The notes beneath the pieces are model-generated. The model was given only the letters and a program-made list of their open reading frames with translations, searched no databases and was not told the origin of the DNA. The position numbers and the translations under genes were made by a program. Shown here one piece after another: positions 34,678-44,719 of a stretch of 64,000 bases of DNA (positions within the stretch are counted from its first letter, which is position 1; each line of letters starts with the position of its first letter). Source of the stretch: Punica granatum (taxonomy: Eukaryota; Streptophyta; Magnoliopsida; Myrtales; Lythraceae); assembly GCF_007655135.1 (NCBI RefSeq), contig NC_045130.1, positions 30,872,605-30,936,604 of the forward strand, written 5' to 3'.

Positions 34678-35203
34678 GAAATGCTTTGATCAGATAAAGG
34701 GTGAGGATCCCGACTAGCTACCGTAACCCTGATTGAGTTTGTCGGTGACTTCGGAGGGCGTCAACTACCCTAATAAGAGATAGTAACCGGAATCGAAGCT
34801 CTACCCGCCGAAATTAAAAGAATCTCTAAAGGTGATGGTCGGGATCGAAGCCTCACGCGCCGAAATAGAGAGAACTCCTAATTTGAGAATACTCCTAATT
34901 CTACCGTCCACCACTCCCCTAATTAGGTTTATCGATGCCATCTAGGGTCAACGGCCACTCTAATTGGGTGGCGGTGGCCCACTTTTCTCCGATCAATGTC
35001 TACCTCACTTTTTTCCTTTAATTTTTTTAAAGTTTTTGTCGAAATGTGATGACATCATTTGCCGCATAGACACCGTTTTCGGCTAAGTCAGCAAAATTGA
35101 TTAAAAATGACACAAATGTCTAATGTGATAAGAAAATCAAAGTTGGTATATTTTTTTTTCCCAAAAATAAAGTTAGCTGTAGATTATAATTCTTAAAATG
35201 GTC
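34476..35203. mobile_element. Foldback (MULE-type) element with GC-rich core
   Basis: Arms of about 150 bp. Left: GACCATAAACTTTGATC...ACTTTGATTTTATCATCAAA...TGTCATTTTCCATCAATTTT. The right arm is its imperfect reverse complement (35203 back to about 35050). An (AAT)n run follows the left arm at 34647-34675. The core, 34700-35000, is richer in G+C and shares motifs with the core at 17620-17780: ACCCTGATT...GAGTT, CACTCCCCTAATT, GATCAATGT. No target duplication is clear, because the left end abuts another MITE. Confidence 0.6.
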
Positions 35204-35237
35204 ATTCGTTATGAAGGGTTCTCTCAAATATAACTAA

Positions 35238-35515
35238 GTGTGTTTGTTTTTTAAAAAATTTTCAACTCCACTTAACTCCACTTATTTTCAATTCAATAAC
35301 ACAATCATTGCTTATTTTTATCTTTAAATTTATTTTAATCATTCAATTCAATTTTTAATATTAAATTTTTTCAACTATTCATTATTTTTTCATAATTCAA
35401 CAACATAATCATTACTTAATGATTACTTTCTCTCAACTATTCATTACTTTTTCACATTTTTTCTCATAATTCAACAATATAATATTTACAAACCAATTAA
35501 AATCAAAATTCAATT
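35238..35515. mobile_element. Second, decayed copy of the Tourist-like MITE
   Basis: About 80% similar by eye to 31088-31401 over most of its length (for example CATTCAATTCAATTTTTAAT and TCTCATAATTCAACAATATA in both). The left end is reduced to GTGTGTTTG after TAA at 35235-35237. The right end is lost. Confidence 0.7.
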
Positions 35516-35812
35516 TAATATGCCACAGTCAGAGTAGCCAATTAAATACCCATAAACTTGCTATATTTACACAATATGCCATTGTGTCTATTCGCAGTTT
35601 GCTTTCGGAGGATTTTGTCGGAGGAATTAGCAATGCACAAAAGGAAATTGTGTGCTTCGTATTTAACAGGTAGGGACGAAAAAAAAAAGGTGTAGCTAGT
35701 CGACTGTAGACATTCAGTGCCATACAATGAATGCTCATTTTTTTTTATTAGTTCTTTATTAAAAAATTGATAATTGCCTATACCAGTACATAACAATAAC
35801 AAAATTAAAATG

Positions 35813-36235
35813 ATAAATTATATTGGTGGTCCAAAAAGTTTTAATAATGTATCAGATTAGTTCAAAAAGTTTTTTTTGCTACTTGATGGTACAAAATGTT
35901 TCAAAATTGTAACATGATAATACAAATCGTCATCTCGCCATTGACGCCGTCAAGCCGTCGCTGATGGTGCAAAATCGATTTTTGTGGGACGTTACATGAT
36001 GATACAAAATATTTTAAAGTTGTAATTTAATAGTACAAAATATTTTTCGTAAGTTACATGATGGTATAAAATTTACAGTCTTGTCAGCGTCGGCTTGACG
36101 GCGTCAATGGCGAAGTGACGGTTTGTACTATCATGTTACAACTTTGAACATTTTATACCATCAAGTAGCAAAAAAAACTTTTTGAACCAACCTGATACAT
36201 TATTAAAACTTTTGAACCGCCTATGTAATTAATCT
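35813..36235. mobile_element. Foldback MULE-type MITE, 423 bp, perfect 11-bp target duplication
   Basis: Left arm begins ATAAATTATATTGGTGGTCC. The right arm on the minus strand begins AGATTAATTACATAGGCGGT. Both continue with AGTTTTAATAATGTATCAG and AAAAAGTTTTTTTTGCTACT. The inner arms carry CCATTGACGCCGTCAAGCC and its inverse. AAATTAAAATG occurs directly at 35802-35812 and 36236-36246. The three central copies of TGATGGTACAAAAT-like text are internal repeats. Non-coding. Confidence 0.85.
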
Positions 36236-36763
36236 AAATTAAAATGCAGGTGGGTTCGACTTCGATATCTATTTTTTTTTCATAAATATGAAAAGACATG
36301 TCAATTTTGTTTGGATTTCTGAAGTCTAACAATAATGAAACTAAATTATCCAAAAATAAATAAATAAACAAGTGAAGGTTCAATTCGAAGCTTCAATTCA
36401 ATTGTCCAAGTAATGAGTGAATTTCTCCTTCTCCTTCTTCTTGTTTTTTTTTTTGCTTGAACCATCTTATTTAGAAGCTCAATAGATCATATCTGAGTCG
36501 CACTCATTATACAACAATCTTATTCCCGTTTTGAATTTTTTCTATTCAAGAGACTTGAACTAGAAAATAATTTTCTCATGGGGAAGAGGCAGGTAATCAC
36601 TTAAATCAAGCCCCATTAGTTTTCTTTTTTTTTCCCTAAATTTGATAAATGTATTTTCGTAATATTTATTATTTCTTAATGTTATTTTTAGTAATTTTCT
36701 TTTTCTAAAAAAATAGAGTGATTTTTGGGTTGTGGGGGGCAATAAAGGAGCGGTTGAGAGGGT

Positions 36764-36792
36764 GGGGGGGGGGGGGGGGGGGGGGGGGGGGG
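36764..36792 (+). repeat. Homopolymer run of 29 G
   Basis: Uninterrupted G tract in a purine-rich context, followed by a GC-rich, possibly promoter-like segment (to about 37440). Such tracts can form stacked G-quadruplexes and are hard to sequence, so the exact length is doubtful. Confidence 0.8.
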
Positions 36793-37643
36793 AGCCAAAG
36801 CTATATAATACCGAGTCAAAATCAGAATCAGAATTCAGAAATAAAAATAAAAACTTTGGGGGGGTGGGTCGGGTCTGCAGGGAAGATCAGCGCCCCGAGA
36901 GGCAAACCCAGCTCGGGACTGTCCCCTGCGGCTCAGACATCACGCCATCGTACTCTCCCACGTGGGGACTCTGCACCCACCCTCCGGGACCCACTCCCCC
37001 CTTCCCACCAAAAAACAGCTCCCCCCACTGTCCGCCCGACACGTCACCCTTGCAAGAAACCTGTTCCAATCAGATGATTCTTAAAAGACTGTGCTCCTCT
37101 GCCCTGTTCTGCTCTCTCTATTTTCTTTCTTTTGCATGTTCTTTTTCTTTTTTTTTTCTTGTCGTGTAATGACAGCTCCCGCAACCCGACGAATCTGAAA
37201 AGAAAAAAATAAATTGAATTAAATGATTAAATAAAAAATTTAACTTTTAAGAAAAGGGGGGAGGAAAAAGGAGAAGTCAGGCGCTGCGCCCCTGGGCAGC
37301 GCCGTACATGTGGTGGTAGGGCTGACGTCACGGTGGGGGTTGTAGCCAATGTAGCCCCATTTATTTAGCCTATATTCAGCTCTCCGCCTGCCACACGTCT
37401 TATCAGGCGGCGGCTCCCCTCCCTCCCCACCCCTCAACCTTCAGGTAGCCCCCACCCTCCCAACTCTTACTCTCCCTTGTCCACGTATCATTATCCATAA
37501 TAATTCACTTCTCTAATTTATCACATTTTATATTCATAATCATTAAAAAAAAACAGAAAAACAAATTTATCCAATTTTAATTTTATGAAACTTTTTTTTT
37601 CTACATCCGTTATCTTTGATTAATTTTCTATTTTAATCATTGT
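36793..37643. other. GC-rich island without recognisable gene
   Basis: Higher G+C than the surroundings to about 37440. Several overlapping frames run through it, but none matches a family and their composition is Pro/Gly/Ser low complexity. A motif GGCTGACGTCACGG (37321-37334) contains the palindrome TGACGTCA, a bZIP (CRE/TGA-type) site. It may be an orphan promoter or exon of an unannotated transcript. Confidence 0.3.
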
Positions 37644-40150
37644 AGACATCCTATTTTGGCTCGAGAGCATCCGCGCAAAGAACGTATCATGATGAGAGCT
37701 CGAGACTGAAAATCCGATGCGGCCACAAAAAGGAAGGGCAAAATGGTCATTTCGATCGTTTATTGAGGAAGTTATTTATGACGGTTGCTCGATGCGTTCA
37801 ATGCTTTTGAACTCGAGGCATTTCTTTTAATTGATTCTAATCTCGATTTTCAAAAAAAAAAAAGAAGAAGCTCTACGGGATGTTTTCGGCCTTATGTGCG
37901 TTAATTTTGATTTTCAAAATTCGGAACAATACTTTGAACAAAAAAATAATTTTTTGAATGATGTTGATCATCGTAATTTTTTTTAATACAATAGTGGTCT
38001 CGAAATATTTTTCAAATATTCAATCATTAAAGTAAGAATTTCTGAAATAATCGAGAAATTACGATCGATGCGTTTTGAGGGCCCGATATCGATTTTTGTC
38101 GAGAGTCGACCTCTCTTTATGCACATTGAATTCTTCATGGAGCGGATTATTTTTGGAATTTTTCGATTTTGAAATTCCGTTTGAAAACTCTTGAACGAAT
38201 GCCGGGAAATTAAATTTTACGTGAAAGACACCTGTACGAATAAATGAAATTAAAAAATTACAATAAAATAAAAAATGTAGGTGGTAGGGGTGTCAACCCT
38301 AAATGGCCAACTTAGGCGACGCCCAATGCACCTTTGTCTCTCTCCCTTCTCCTTCTTCTTTCCTCTTCTTTCTTTCCCCTCTCCTGCAGCTCTCCCTCTA
38401 TTACGCCTACTAGGGGTGTGCACAGATACCGGGTATACCCGGAATCGGTCGGGACCTACTCGTCAGAGTAGGATCCGGGTAACTCGTATTAAAAATAGGG
38501 TAGGGTTTGGGTATCAAAATAAGAAATCGGTAAAATTCGGTTTCGGTTCTGGTTCCAACCTACAAGGTATCCAGAACCGGAACCGGTATCCGGAATCGGA
38601 TGATAATTACTAAAAAAAAAAAGGAAAGGTAAAGTTAGTCTGTATGTATTACAGAGTCTGGACTCGAGAAGATTGAGGACAGGACACAAGACAGGAAGAA
38701 AGAGCGAAGAGGAACCCTAAATCGCAAATCGTCGTTAATTGTTATGCTCTCTTTTTTCTGTTTAAGATCTTGTCTTCTCGAGCCAATTATGCTTTCCTTA
38801 TGAGAGTGGCACTTTTATTACATGTGAACAGCTTTGCAAACTGTGAACTCCGCTCCATGGTCATCGTCAATAAAAGGTAAGCCCATCAATTCTTGTATAT
38901 TTATGTCGTTGTTGGCTGTTTGGAACTAGAGAATTGTTTTCCTTGTTTTCCATTTTCCTATTATTGAAAAATGAAGAAACACGGGGAAAGACCTCCCATT
39001 GCATTTCGGGAGGGTGCTGGATTGAAATGTAATAATATTGTTATAGTTCATGGACCGTATTAGTCCATGATGGACGTATTGTAAGGAAATATTACATTTT
39101 ATTGTGTAAGATCGTATTATAGATATTTAGTTTTGTGAATGGATTAATGAGACATTATTTTTTATTGTTGTGGATTAATCTAAATCTATGCCGATATTAT
39201 ATTTACCGTGATTATTGATTATGGATAGGATATTTTCGGTTTTATTTAGCGAGGCAAAAAAAATTACAGGTTCCAACAGGGTACCCGGAACCTGTAGTAT
39301 AATACAGGTTCCGGATAGGTTCCGGTTTCATGATTCAACAGGGTAGGGTGTGGTTCCAAAATCTTGGAACCGGTCCCTTATAGGGTAGGGTCCGAGTATC
39401 ATGAAAAAGACAGGGTACCCGGAACCGATCATCCCTAGCGCCTACCAAAACTTCCGGCTGCCCCTCCATCATCCTTCCTCTATCTTCTGCATCTCCATCA
39501 CATCTCCATCCTCTTATCCTCTGTATCCCCCATACCCCGCCTACCCTGCCGATCATCTTCCTCACGCCTCCCTTCACCATCACCAACCTCTTCTTCTCCT
39601 TTGCTGCTTTTTCTTCATCAACTCTCTCTCTCTATCTCTCTCGGTCAAGAGCAGTGGTAGCAAACAGCTCTACCATTATGCTCATCCCCTGCAAAATCCT
39701 TTTTTCACGCCAGCCATCCAATCTTTCTTTGCCTTCCTTTTTCTTCTCCTTCTATCCTCTTCGGCTTTCTCTCTCGGTCACTCTATCTCTCTGGATAGAG
39801 GATCATTCGCTGCTTCTTCCTTCCTCCATAGCCACCACCTCCCTCAATTTTTTTTTCCTCTCATTCCATCTCCATCACTCTCCTCCCCTTTTCATTCTCA
39901 TCGTGACCATCACCAACACCATCCCTAACTCCCTCTTCTCCTCTGTCATCACCGTCACCTTCACCATCACCTTCCATCCTTCCTCCTCACCACACACACA
40001 TACACCAACTCCATCACCTCTCGGTCTCTCTCATCTCACAACCATCCACACCTTCTCTCCTTTCTTTGTTCCTTCCTGATCGCCACCAACACCATCTTCA
40101 TCCTCCGACCATCACCTCAACCTCCTGCCATTCCTTTTCCTCTTCTTCTC
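37644..40150 (+). mobile_element. LTR-like repeat copy A, interrupted by a hAT-like element
   Basis: Starts TGTAGACATCCTATTTTGGC, a form common at plant Gypsy LTR ends. It shares a long colinear stretch with 51145-52520, for example GATCATCG...TTTTTTTAATACAATA.TGGTC, CGATATCGATTTTTRTCGAG and GTGGATTATTTTTTGAATTT, and then a CT-rich tract. The 38411-39437 element sits within the CT-rich part. No gag/pol frame remains. The overlapping frames at 39401-40079 are translations of the CT-rich tract. Confidence 0.5.
38411..39437. mobile_element. hAT-like non-autonomous element, 1027 bp
   Basis: Termini TAGGGGTGTGCACAGATACC (38411) and, on the minus strand, TAGGGATGATCGGTTCCGGG (39437). Flanked by ACGCCTAC (38403-38410) and GCGCCTAC (39438-39445), an 8-bp duplication with one mismatch, as hAT transposases make. 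Subterminal GGTACCCGGAACC / CCGGAACCGGTATCCGG motifs are repeated in both orientations near each end. There is no hAT dimerisation-domain frame. The homologous repeat copy at 52150-52157 has an unoccupied GCGCCTAC. Confidence 0.75.
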
Positions 40151-40589
40151 TGCTTTCTTTAAAATTAAGAAAAATTGAACCAAAAAGTTAGGATAAGAAA
40201 ATAATTTATATGATTGAGGATCAAAGTTTAAATCTCCTCTAATAAAAAAGTTAATAAAAGGACGAAAATAGAAAATAAATTATAGGTATTGGATGAAAAA
40301 AAGGAAAAGGATTAAAATAAAAAAAATTGAAAGAATAGAATTTAAACGGTACACAATTGAAAAAAATGATTAAAATAGAAAAAATATCCGTACTTCAAGG
40401 GCCAAATGCGTAATTTTCCCATAAAAATAATACATAGAATAGAGCCATTGAATATTCAACTTTTAATGAAGATGTGATCAACTAAACGCACAATAGTGTA
40501 TTGATGCAACACATTTATGGACTTATCTCTTTCCACATTTAAGTAGGATACATGAATAGCTCCAATAACGTATAAAAGCAAGGTTTAGA
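40151..40589. other. Gene-free stretch
   Basis: AT-rich. It ends in the phrase GCAAGGTTTAGATGAA, which recurs as GCAAGATTTAGATTAA at about 41063 just past the next element. Confidence 0.35.
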
Positions 40590-41024
40590 TGAAAAGCATG
40601 TCCAATAAGGATTCCCGATCCTATTTTGGGTGGGTCCCACTGAATTGGGACGATACTAGCTCCCCCACCCCCACCCCCCAAAACCCAATCCAACAATTCT
40701 TTTGGAGAGCAAGTTAAAAATGGGATTGGTCTCGGTAAGCTGGGACTGGCCCCATTTTGCCCCTAATGAAGGAGGAGCTACCATATAGCGAAGGTGGGTT
40801 CATTGGCAGTGTTGCAAATTGTTCTTTATGTATTTTGTTTTAAAAATAAGCCATTGTCCCACATGAAAATAATGTAAGACCAAAAATAAGACTTAAGTTG
40901 ATCCCATTCATTGGAGTGGGAAGTCCCAATTTTTCTGGGTCCTGATTTTGTGACATGGCGTCCACACGACACTACGTAGGACTCGAAATTAAGATTTGGG
41001 ACTCCTCCATTGGATATTTTCTAA
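40590..41024. mobile_element. MITE-like element of the TCCCATTTT family
   Basis: Left end GAAAAGCATGTCCAATAAGG ATTCCC. Right end, minus strand, AGAAAATATCCAATGGAGGA GTCCC. The interior has GGGTGGGTCCCACTGAATTG, a run of CCCCCACCCCCACCCC, and GGGAAGTCCCAATTTTTCTG. Best-preserved copy of the family also seen at 21911 and 29120. Confidence 0.55.
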
Positions 41025-43369
41025 GGGAGACACATGGAAAGCTCCCTTTAATGACAAAAGCAAGATTTAGATTAAGGGGAGTGGGGTCCAGTTTTCAAAT
41101 TTATGAGGATGAATAGATATTCTTATAAAATAGAATGAGAGAGAATATATGCAATTCCATCAAAAATAAAAAATTAATATGTAAATTATCATTTAACATC
41201 AAGATTTTAAGGGAACAACTGCCCCTCAACCTTAGGTCAATCTTTAGCTCCAATATTTTTAATTAGGATATAGCGCATGGTTTTTATCTAATTAATGTTC
41301 TTTCAACAAATCGACTTCCATAAAATTCTATTAGTCTTCTAATTTCCATAAAATTCTATAAGCTCTTTAGATGTTGAGAATTATTATCCCACATAAAATG
41401 AAGAAGAAAGTCATAGATTTATATGTGACTTGGTAACAACAACTGCCAACTTAAGTTTTTGGATTAGAGATTGAATTAATCGCTTATAGATCCAATGGAC
41501 ATTTTAGATGGTATTAGGGCGGGTTACGCTTTCGTGCGCTTGTATAGGCTTACACCCTGTCAGGCCCAAAATTTGAGAGCAGCTAAAAAGTGCGTATCGT
41601 GTCAGTCCCCCCTCGCCCTAGCACGAAAATGGAGCCCGACTCATGGTTAGTTGTCGAGGGTGGGATTTTAAGGGCATGGGACACGTGATGGCGAGTGAGA
41701 AAAGACCACACTTCACGTGAAGACTGGTATTAAGAGTTTATATCTCACATGGAAAAACTAAGTAGACTCCAATGGGTCTATAAGAAATTGGGTATCAAAA
41801 CCTGCTGGCTCAAGCATTTGGATAAGAGATGGGGTCCAATCACTTATAGGCTTAATGTGAATTTATATTAGGGATATAAGTTATATTTCCCTTTTCATAT
41901 GTAATGATATGCACTGTCAAAGTGTTCTAAACCTTAAGCAACTATCAAAGCAAGCCGGATTATGCCATCCACGTACCCAAAGAAATTATATAAAAACTTT
42001 GTTCCACGATCTCCAGTCATTTCCAATTTAATCTATATTTTCATTTTTATAAGCATGTTGTTATATTTTTAAGTATGATTTGTGGTGAGAAAGTCGTAAT
42101 ATCAATTCCAAGTGAAGTGCTACATAATTAAACACCAAATTCTATTGTCATCATTTTAAAATTATATATGTAATAGATTTCTTTTCTTATTTATTTTTCG
42201 GTCATAAAGGCCCTTCTCTTTCTTATTTATATATTATTATTCTAGTGTTTTGGTTTTGAAGTGAGACCCATATTAGAGAATAAAGGAAGCAAAAAAATAA
42301 AAAAAAAGAGATAGGAAATTTTATTTCTTAGTGGGAGGATTCATTTCGAATATGGATTCGTCTTGAATTATTAAATTTTCAGATATCAAATAGTATATAT
42401 TGAAAAAAAATACAAGAAATTTCCATACATATAAGATTAATAACTTCATTTCTTAAATTGCATTCTTTTTCTTGTAGTACAAGATCCATGGCTTAATAGA
42501 TTTCTTTTTTTGGGTTAAATGGTAACATCTTATTGAAAGTACCATAATTTACATTGGGATATTGATTTGGCCACCGGCCAATACAACCTCTATACTGCCG
42601 CCTACGGGGCCAGCCAAGAGACTATCGGCTAAGGACTTAGCCCCACGACTGCCAGCTAAAGAGTCAGGCACATATGCATGGATGATTGAGTAATCATTCG
42701 TCATTAAACAAACCCACAAAAGCAAATCACACAGTAAAATGTAAACAGATTACAACCAATGGATTCCAAGTAGCTTTGACCCGACTCAGCAAAAGACATG
42801 ACTAACCGAGCACGAATTAACCAGACCAAGCACACCTCAAGATGGGCACCAAAATGTATCGAGAATCAGACATCTGATTAGCACGGGACTACGTCAGAGC
42901 AACCAAGTTTTTTATTCTTAAATGCCTGGGTAGGGGGTGGAGGTGACCACAAGAGATGCCAGGATGAATGAATCGCGATCATGACTAAGTGGTGAGCCAT
43001 GGGCTTGATTCGTATCGAGGCTTATCATTGGGGAGATTCGAGGACAAACAAAAGGGGCGAAGAGTCTTGTGAATATAGAAAATTTATGATGAGAAAGTTT
43101 TATCTTCTAATAAATCGAGTCGATTTAAATGGGATTAATCGGGATCTCTTGAATTTCTAAATATCGCGTTACACTTGGTGAGAGAAAAAAAGGGCAGTAT
43201 TGCTTAGCGTTATCATTATTATAGCTTTTTTTTTATTATTAATTTATTATAGCTTGTTTCAATTATTAAAAAATAGATAAATAAAATAGATGTTGGCGCG
43301 CACACACGAGAGATGGTGTGCCGTCTAGCCGACGATTACGGTGACTGAAGAAGTGGGTCCCTCCCCTTC
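41025..43369. other. Gene-free stretch ending in the ERF12-like promoter
   Basis: Mixed sequence with decayed repeat phrases, e.g. GATTGGCCACCGGCCAATAC-like text at 42565-42590 and dispersed RATTCATTTCGAATnnGGATTCG text near 42345 and 43100. No gene is supported upstream of 43470. Confidence 0.4.
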
Positions 43370-43370
43370 T

Positions 43371-43377
43371 TTTATAC
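43371..43377 (+). promoter_or_regulatory. TATA-like box of the ERF12-like gene
   Basis: TTTATAC, about 95 bp before the ATG at 43470, followed by a CT-rich leader (about 43383-43467) typical of plant 5' UTRs. Confidence 0.45.
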
Positions 43378-43469
43378 TCGCCTTCTTCCCCTTCCCCTTC
43401 CCTTTCCACTTCAGACAGACCCCTCAACTCTCTCTCACTAGAAATCCTCTCTCCCTCTCTCTACTTGCC

Positions 43470-43991
43470 ATGACGTCTCCCCGCGAAGGCCACTACCGGG
43501 GAGTGAGGAAGCGGCCGTGGGGGCGCTACGCCGCCGAGATCCGCGACCCCTGGAAGAAGACCCGCGTCTGGCTCGGCACATTCGACACCCCGGAGGAGGC
43601 CGCCCTCGCCTACGATGGCGCCGCGCGCTCCCTCCGCGGCGCCAAGGCCAAGACCAACTTCCCCCCTCCTGCTCCGCCGGCCCCCAGCCTCTCCCTCGAC
43701 CTCAACCTCCCCTCCTCTGCCCACCTCCCCCTAGACCATCATCTCCACCAACACCATCACCACCACCACCACCGCCTCTTCCTCACCGACTTCCTCCACA
43801 CCGGCGTGCTTAAGGAGATCGGCGGCGGCGGCGTCAGCAGCCCCCGGGAGTGCTCCATCCTGTGCGATCGTACGGCACCCGCCGTCGTCGGCCCCTCCCA
43901 TGAAGGCCCCGGCCAAACGGCGGCGTTGCTGGGTCTGGTGGGTCGCGGCCTGCCCATCGACCTCAACGAGCCGCCGCCTCTGTGGCTTTGA
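43470..43991 (+). CDS. ERF12: AP2/ERF transcriptional repressor, ERF12-like (group VIII, EAR motifs)
   Basis: Nuclear DNA-binding repressor; ERFs of this type bind the GCC box (GCCGCC). Single exon, 173 residues. Start chosen at the ATG directly before [10 protein letters not shown]; an upstream in-frame extension has no ATG. One AP2 domain spans residues 9-65: [20 protein letters not shown]...[19 protein letters not shown]...KAKTNF, with the ERF-type A14/D19 context (AAEIRD) rather than the DREB V/E. Two EAR repression motifs follow: LSLDLNLP (about residues 74-81) and the extreme C-terminal [11 protein letters not shown] (163-173), of the LxLxL and DLNxxP classes that recruit TOPLESS. A His-rich run (seven consecutive His) lies near residue 97. 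The coding region is very GC-rich relative to its flanks. The [17 protein letters not shown] wording favours ERF12 over ERF3/4/8. Confidence 0.88.
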   Translation: MTSPREGHYRGVRKRPWGRYAAEIRDPWKKTRVWLGTFDTPEEAALAYDGAARSLRGAKAKTNFPPPAPPAPSLSLDLNLPSSAHLPLDHHLHQHHHHHHHRLFLTDFLHTGVLKEIGGGGVSSPRECSILCDRTAPAVVGPSHEGPGQTAALLGLVGRGLPIDLNEPPPLWL

Positions 43992-44314
43992 GAGACCATT
44001 CGGAGGTCACTTCTCTCGATCTGCCGGCGGAAGTACTCAAAATAATTGATAGGATCGGATCATTTTTTTTTCTTTTTTCCCGAAATATTTCCTTCCTCTT
44101 GTGATGAGAGTGGAGTTAGAGAGAGAAGAAAGATGGAGGATGTGATTGATTAGAAGTGAGAGAGAGAGAGGGAGAGTGGGACCCACTGATGTAAATATTA
44201 ATTTTTAAGGATGGTTTTTCGTTCTCGTCTCCTAGCTTCTGCTCCTTTGATTCCAACAAACAATTCCGGCGAACGCAAACTCTTTCGCGATTAGTTTCAG
44301 CCAGTAAGTTGAAA

Positions 44315-44490
44315 TATTTCGCCATTGTACCAAAAAATTGTTATTATTAGCTCTCAGACAGTAGGTTAGAAGTATCTCATAATTGTACCAAAAAATTTAC
44401 TGTTATTAACTCTGAGTCACACTTACATGATATGTTGAAAATATCCCGTGATTGTACCCAAAAAATTTGCTGTTATTAGCTCTTAGTCAC
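44315..44490. repeat. Three-copy irregular tandem repeat downstream of the ERF12-like gene
   Basis: ATTGTACCAAAAAATT-like text followed by GTTATTAGCTCT occurs at 44324, 44382 and 44451 (spacing 58 and 69 bp). It may lie in the 3' UTR or just beyond. Confidence 0.7.
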
Positions 44491-44651
44491 GCATGACCGC
44501 AGAGCCAATAGGCGGAAGATACCTCCGAGTGGATGACACCGGAAAGAGTTGCTATTAAATCGGGATTGTGGGCTGGTCGGAGAGTGGGGTGGACGCGCCG
44601 GCTGCGGAGCACGGGTTGCGGGCGGGGGATGATTCAGCTTTTTTTTTGGTT

Positions 44652-44673
44652 GGGGGGGGGGGGGGGGGGGGGG
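44652..44673 (+). repeat. Homopolymer run of 22 G
   Basis: Second long G tract of the window, in a short GC-rich island (44560-44720) after the ERF12-like gene. The frames through it are low complexity. Confidence 0.8.
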
Positions 44674-44719
44674 AAGGACCGGGACTGAGACTGTACGACG
44701 GGGGCAAGCGTGTGCGCTT

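Noticed and set aside
39401..40079. Overlapping frames of 141-175 codons on the plus strand
   Set aside because: They translate a CT-rich tract into Ser/Pro/Phe/Leu/His low complexity. Two frames are open at once, as expected from composition rather than selection.
43341..43469. N-terminal extension of the ERF12-like protein
   Set aside because: It needs a GTG start and reads through the TATA region and CT-rich leader. The ATG at 43470 gives the normal family start.
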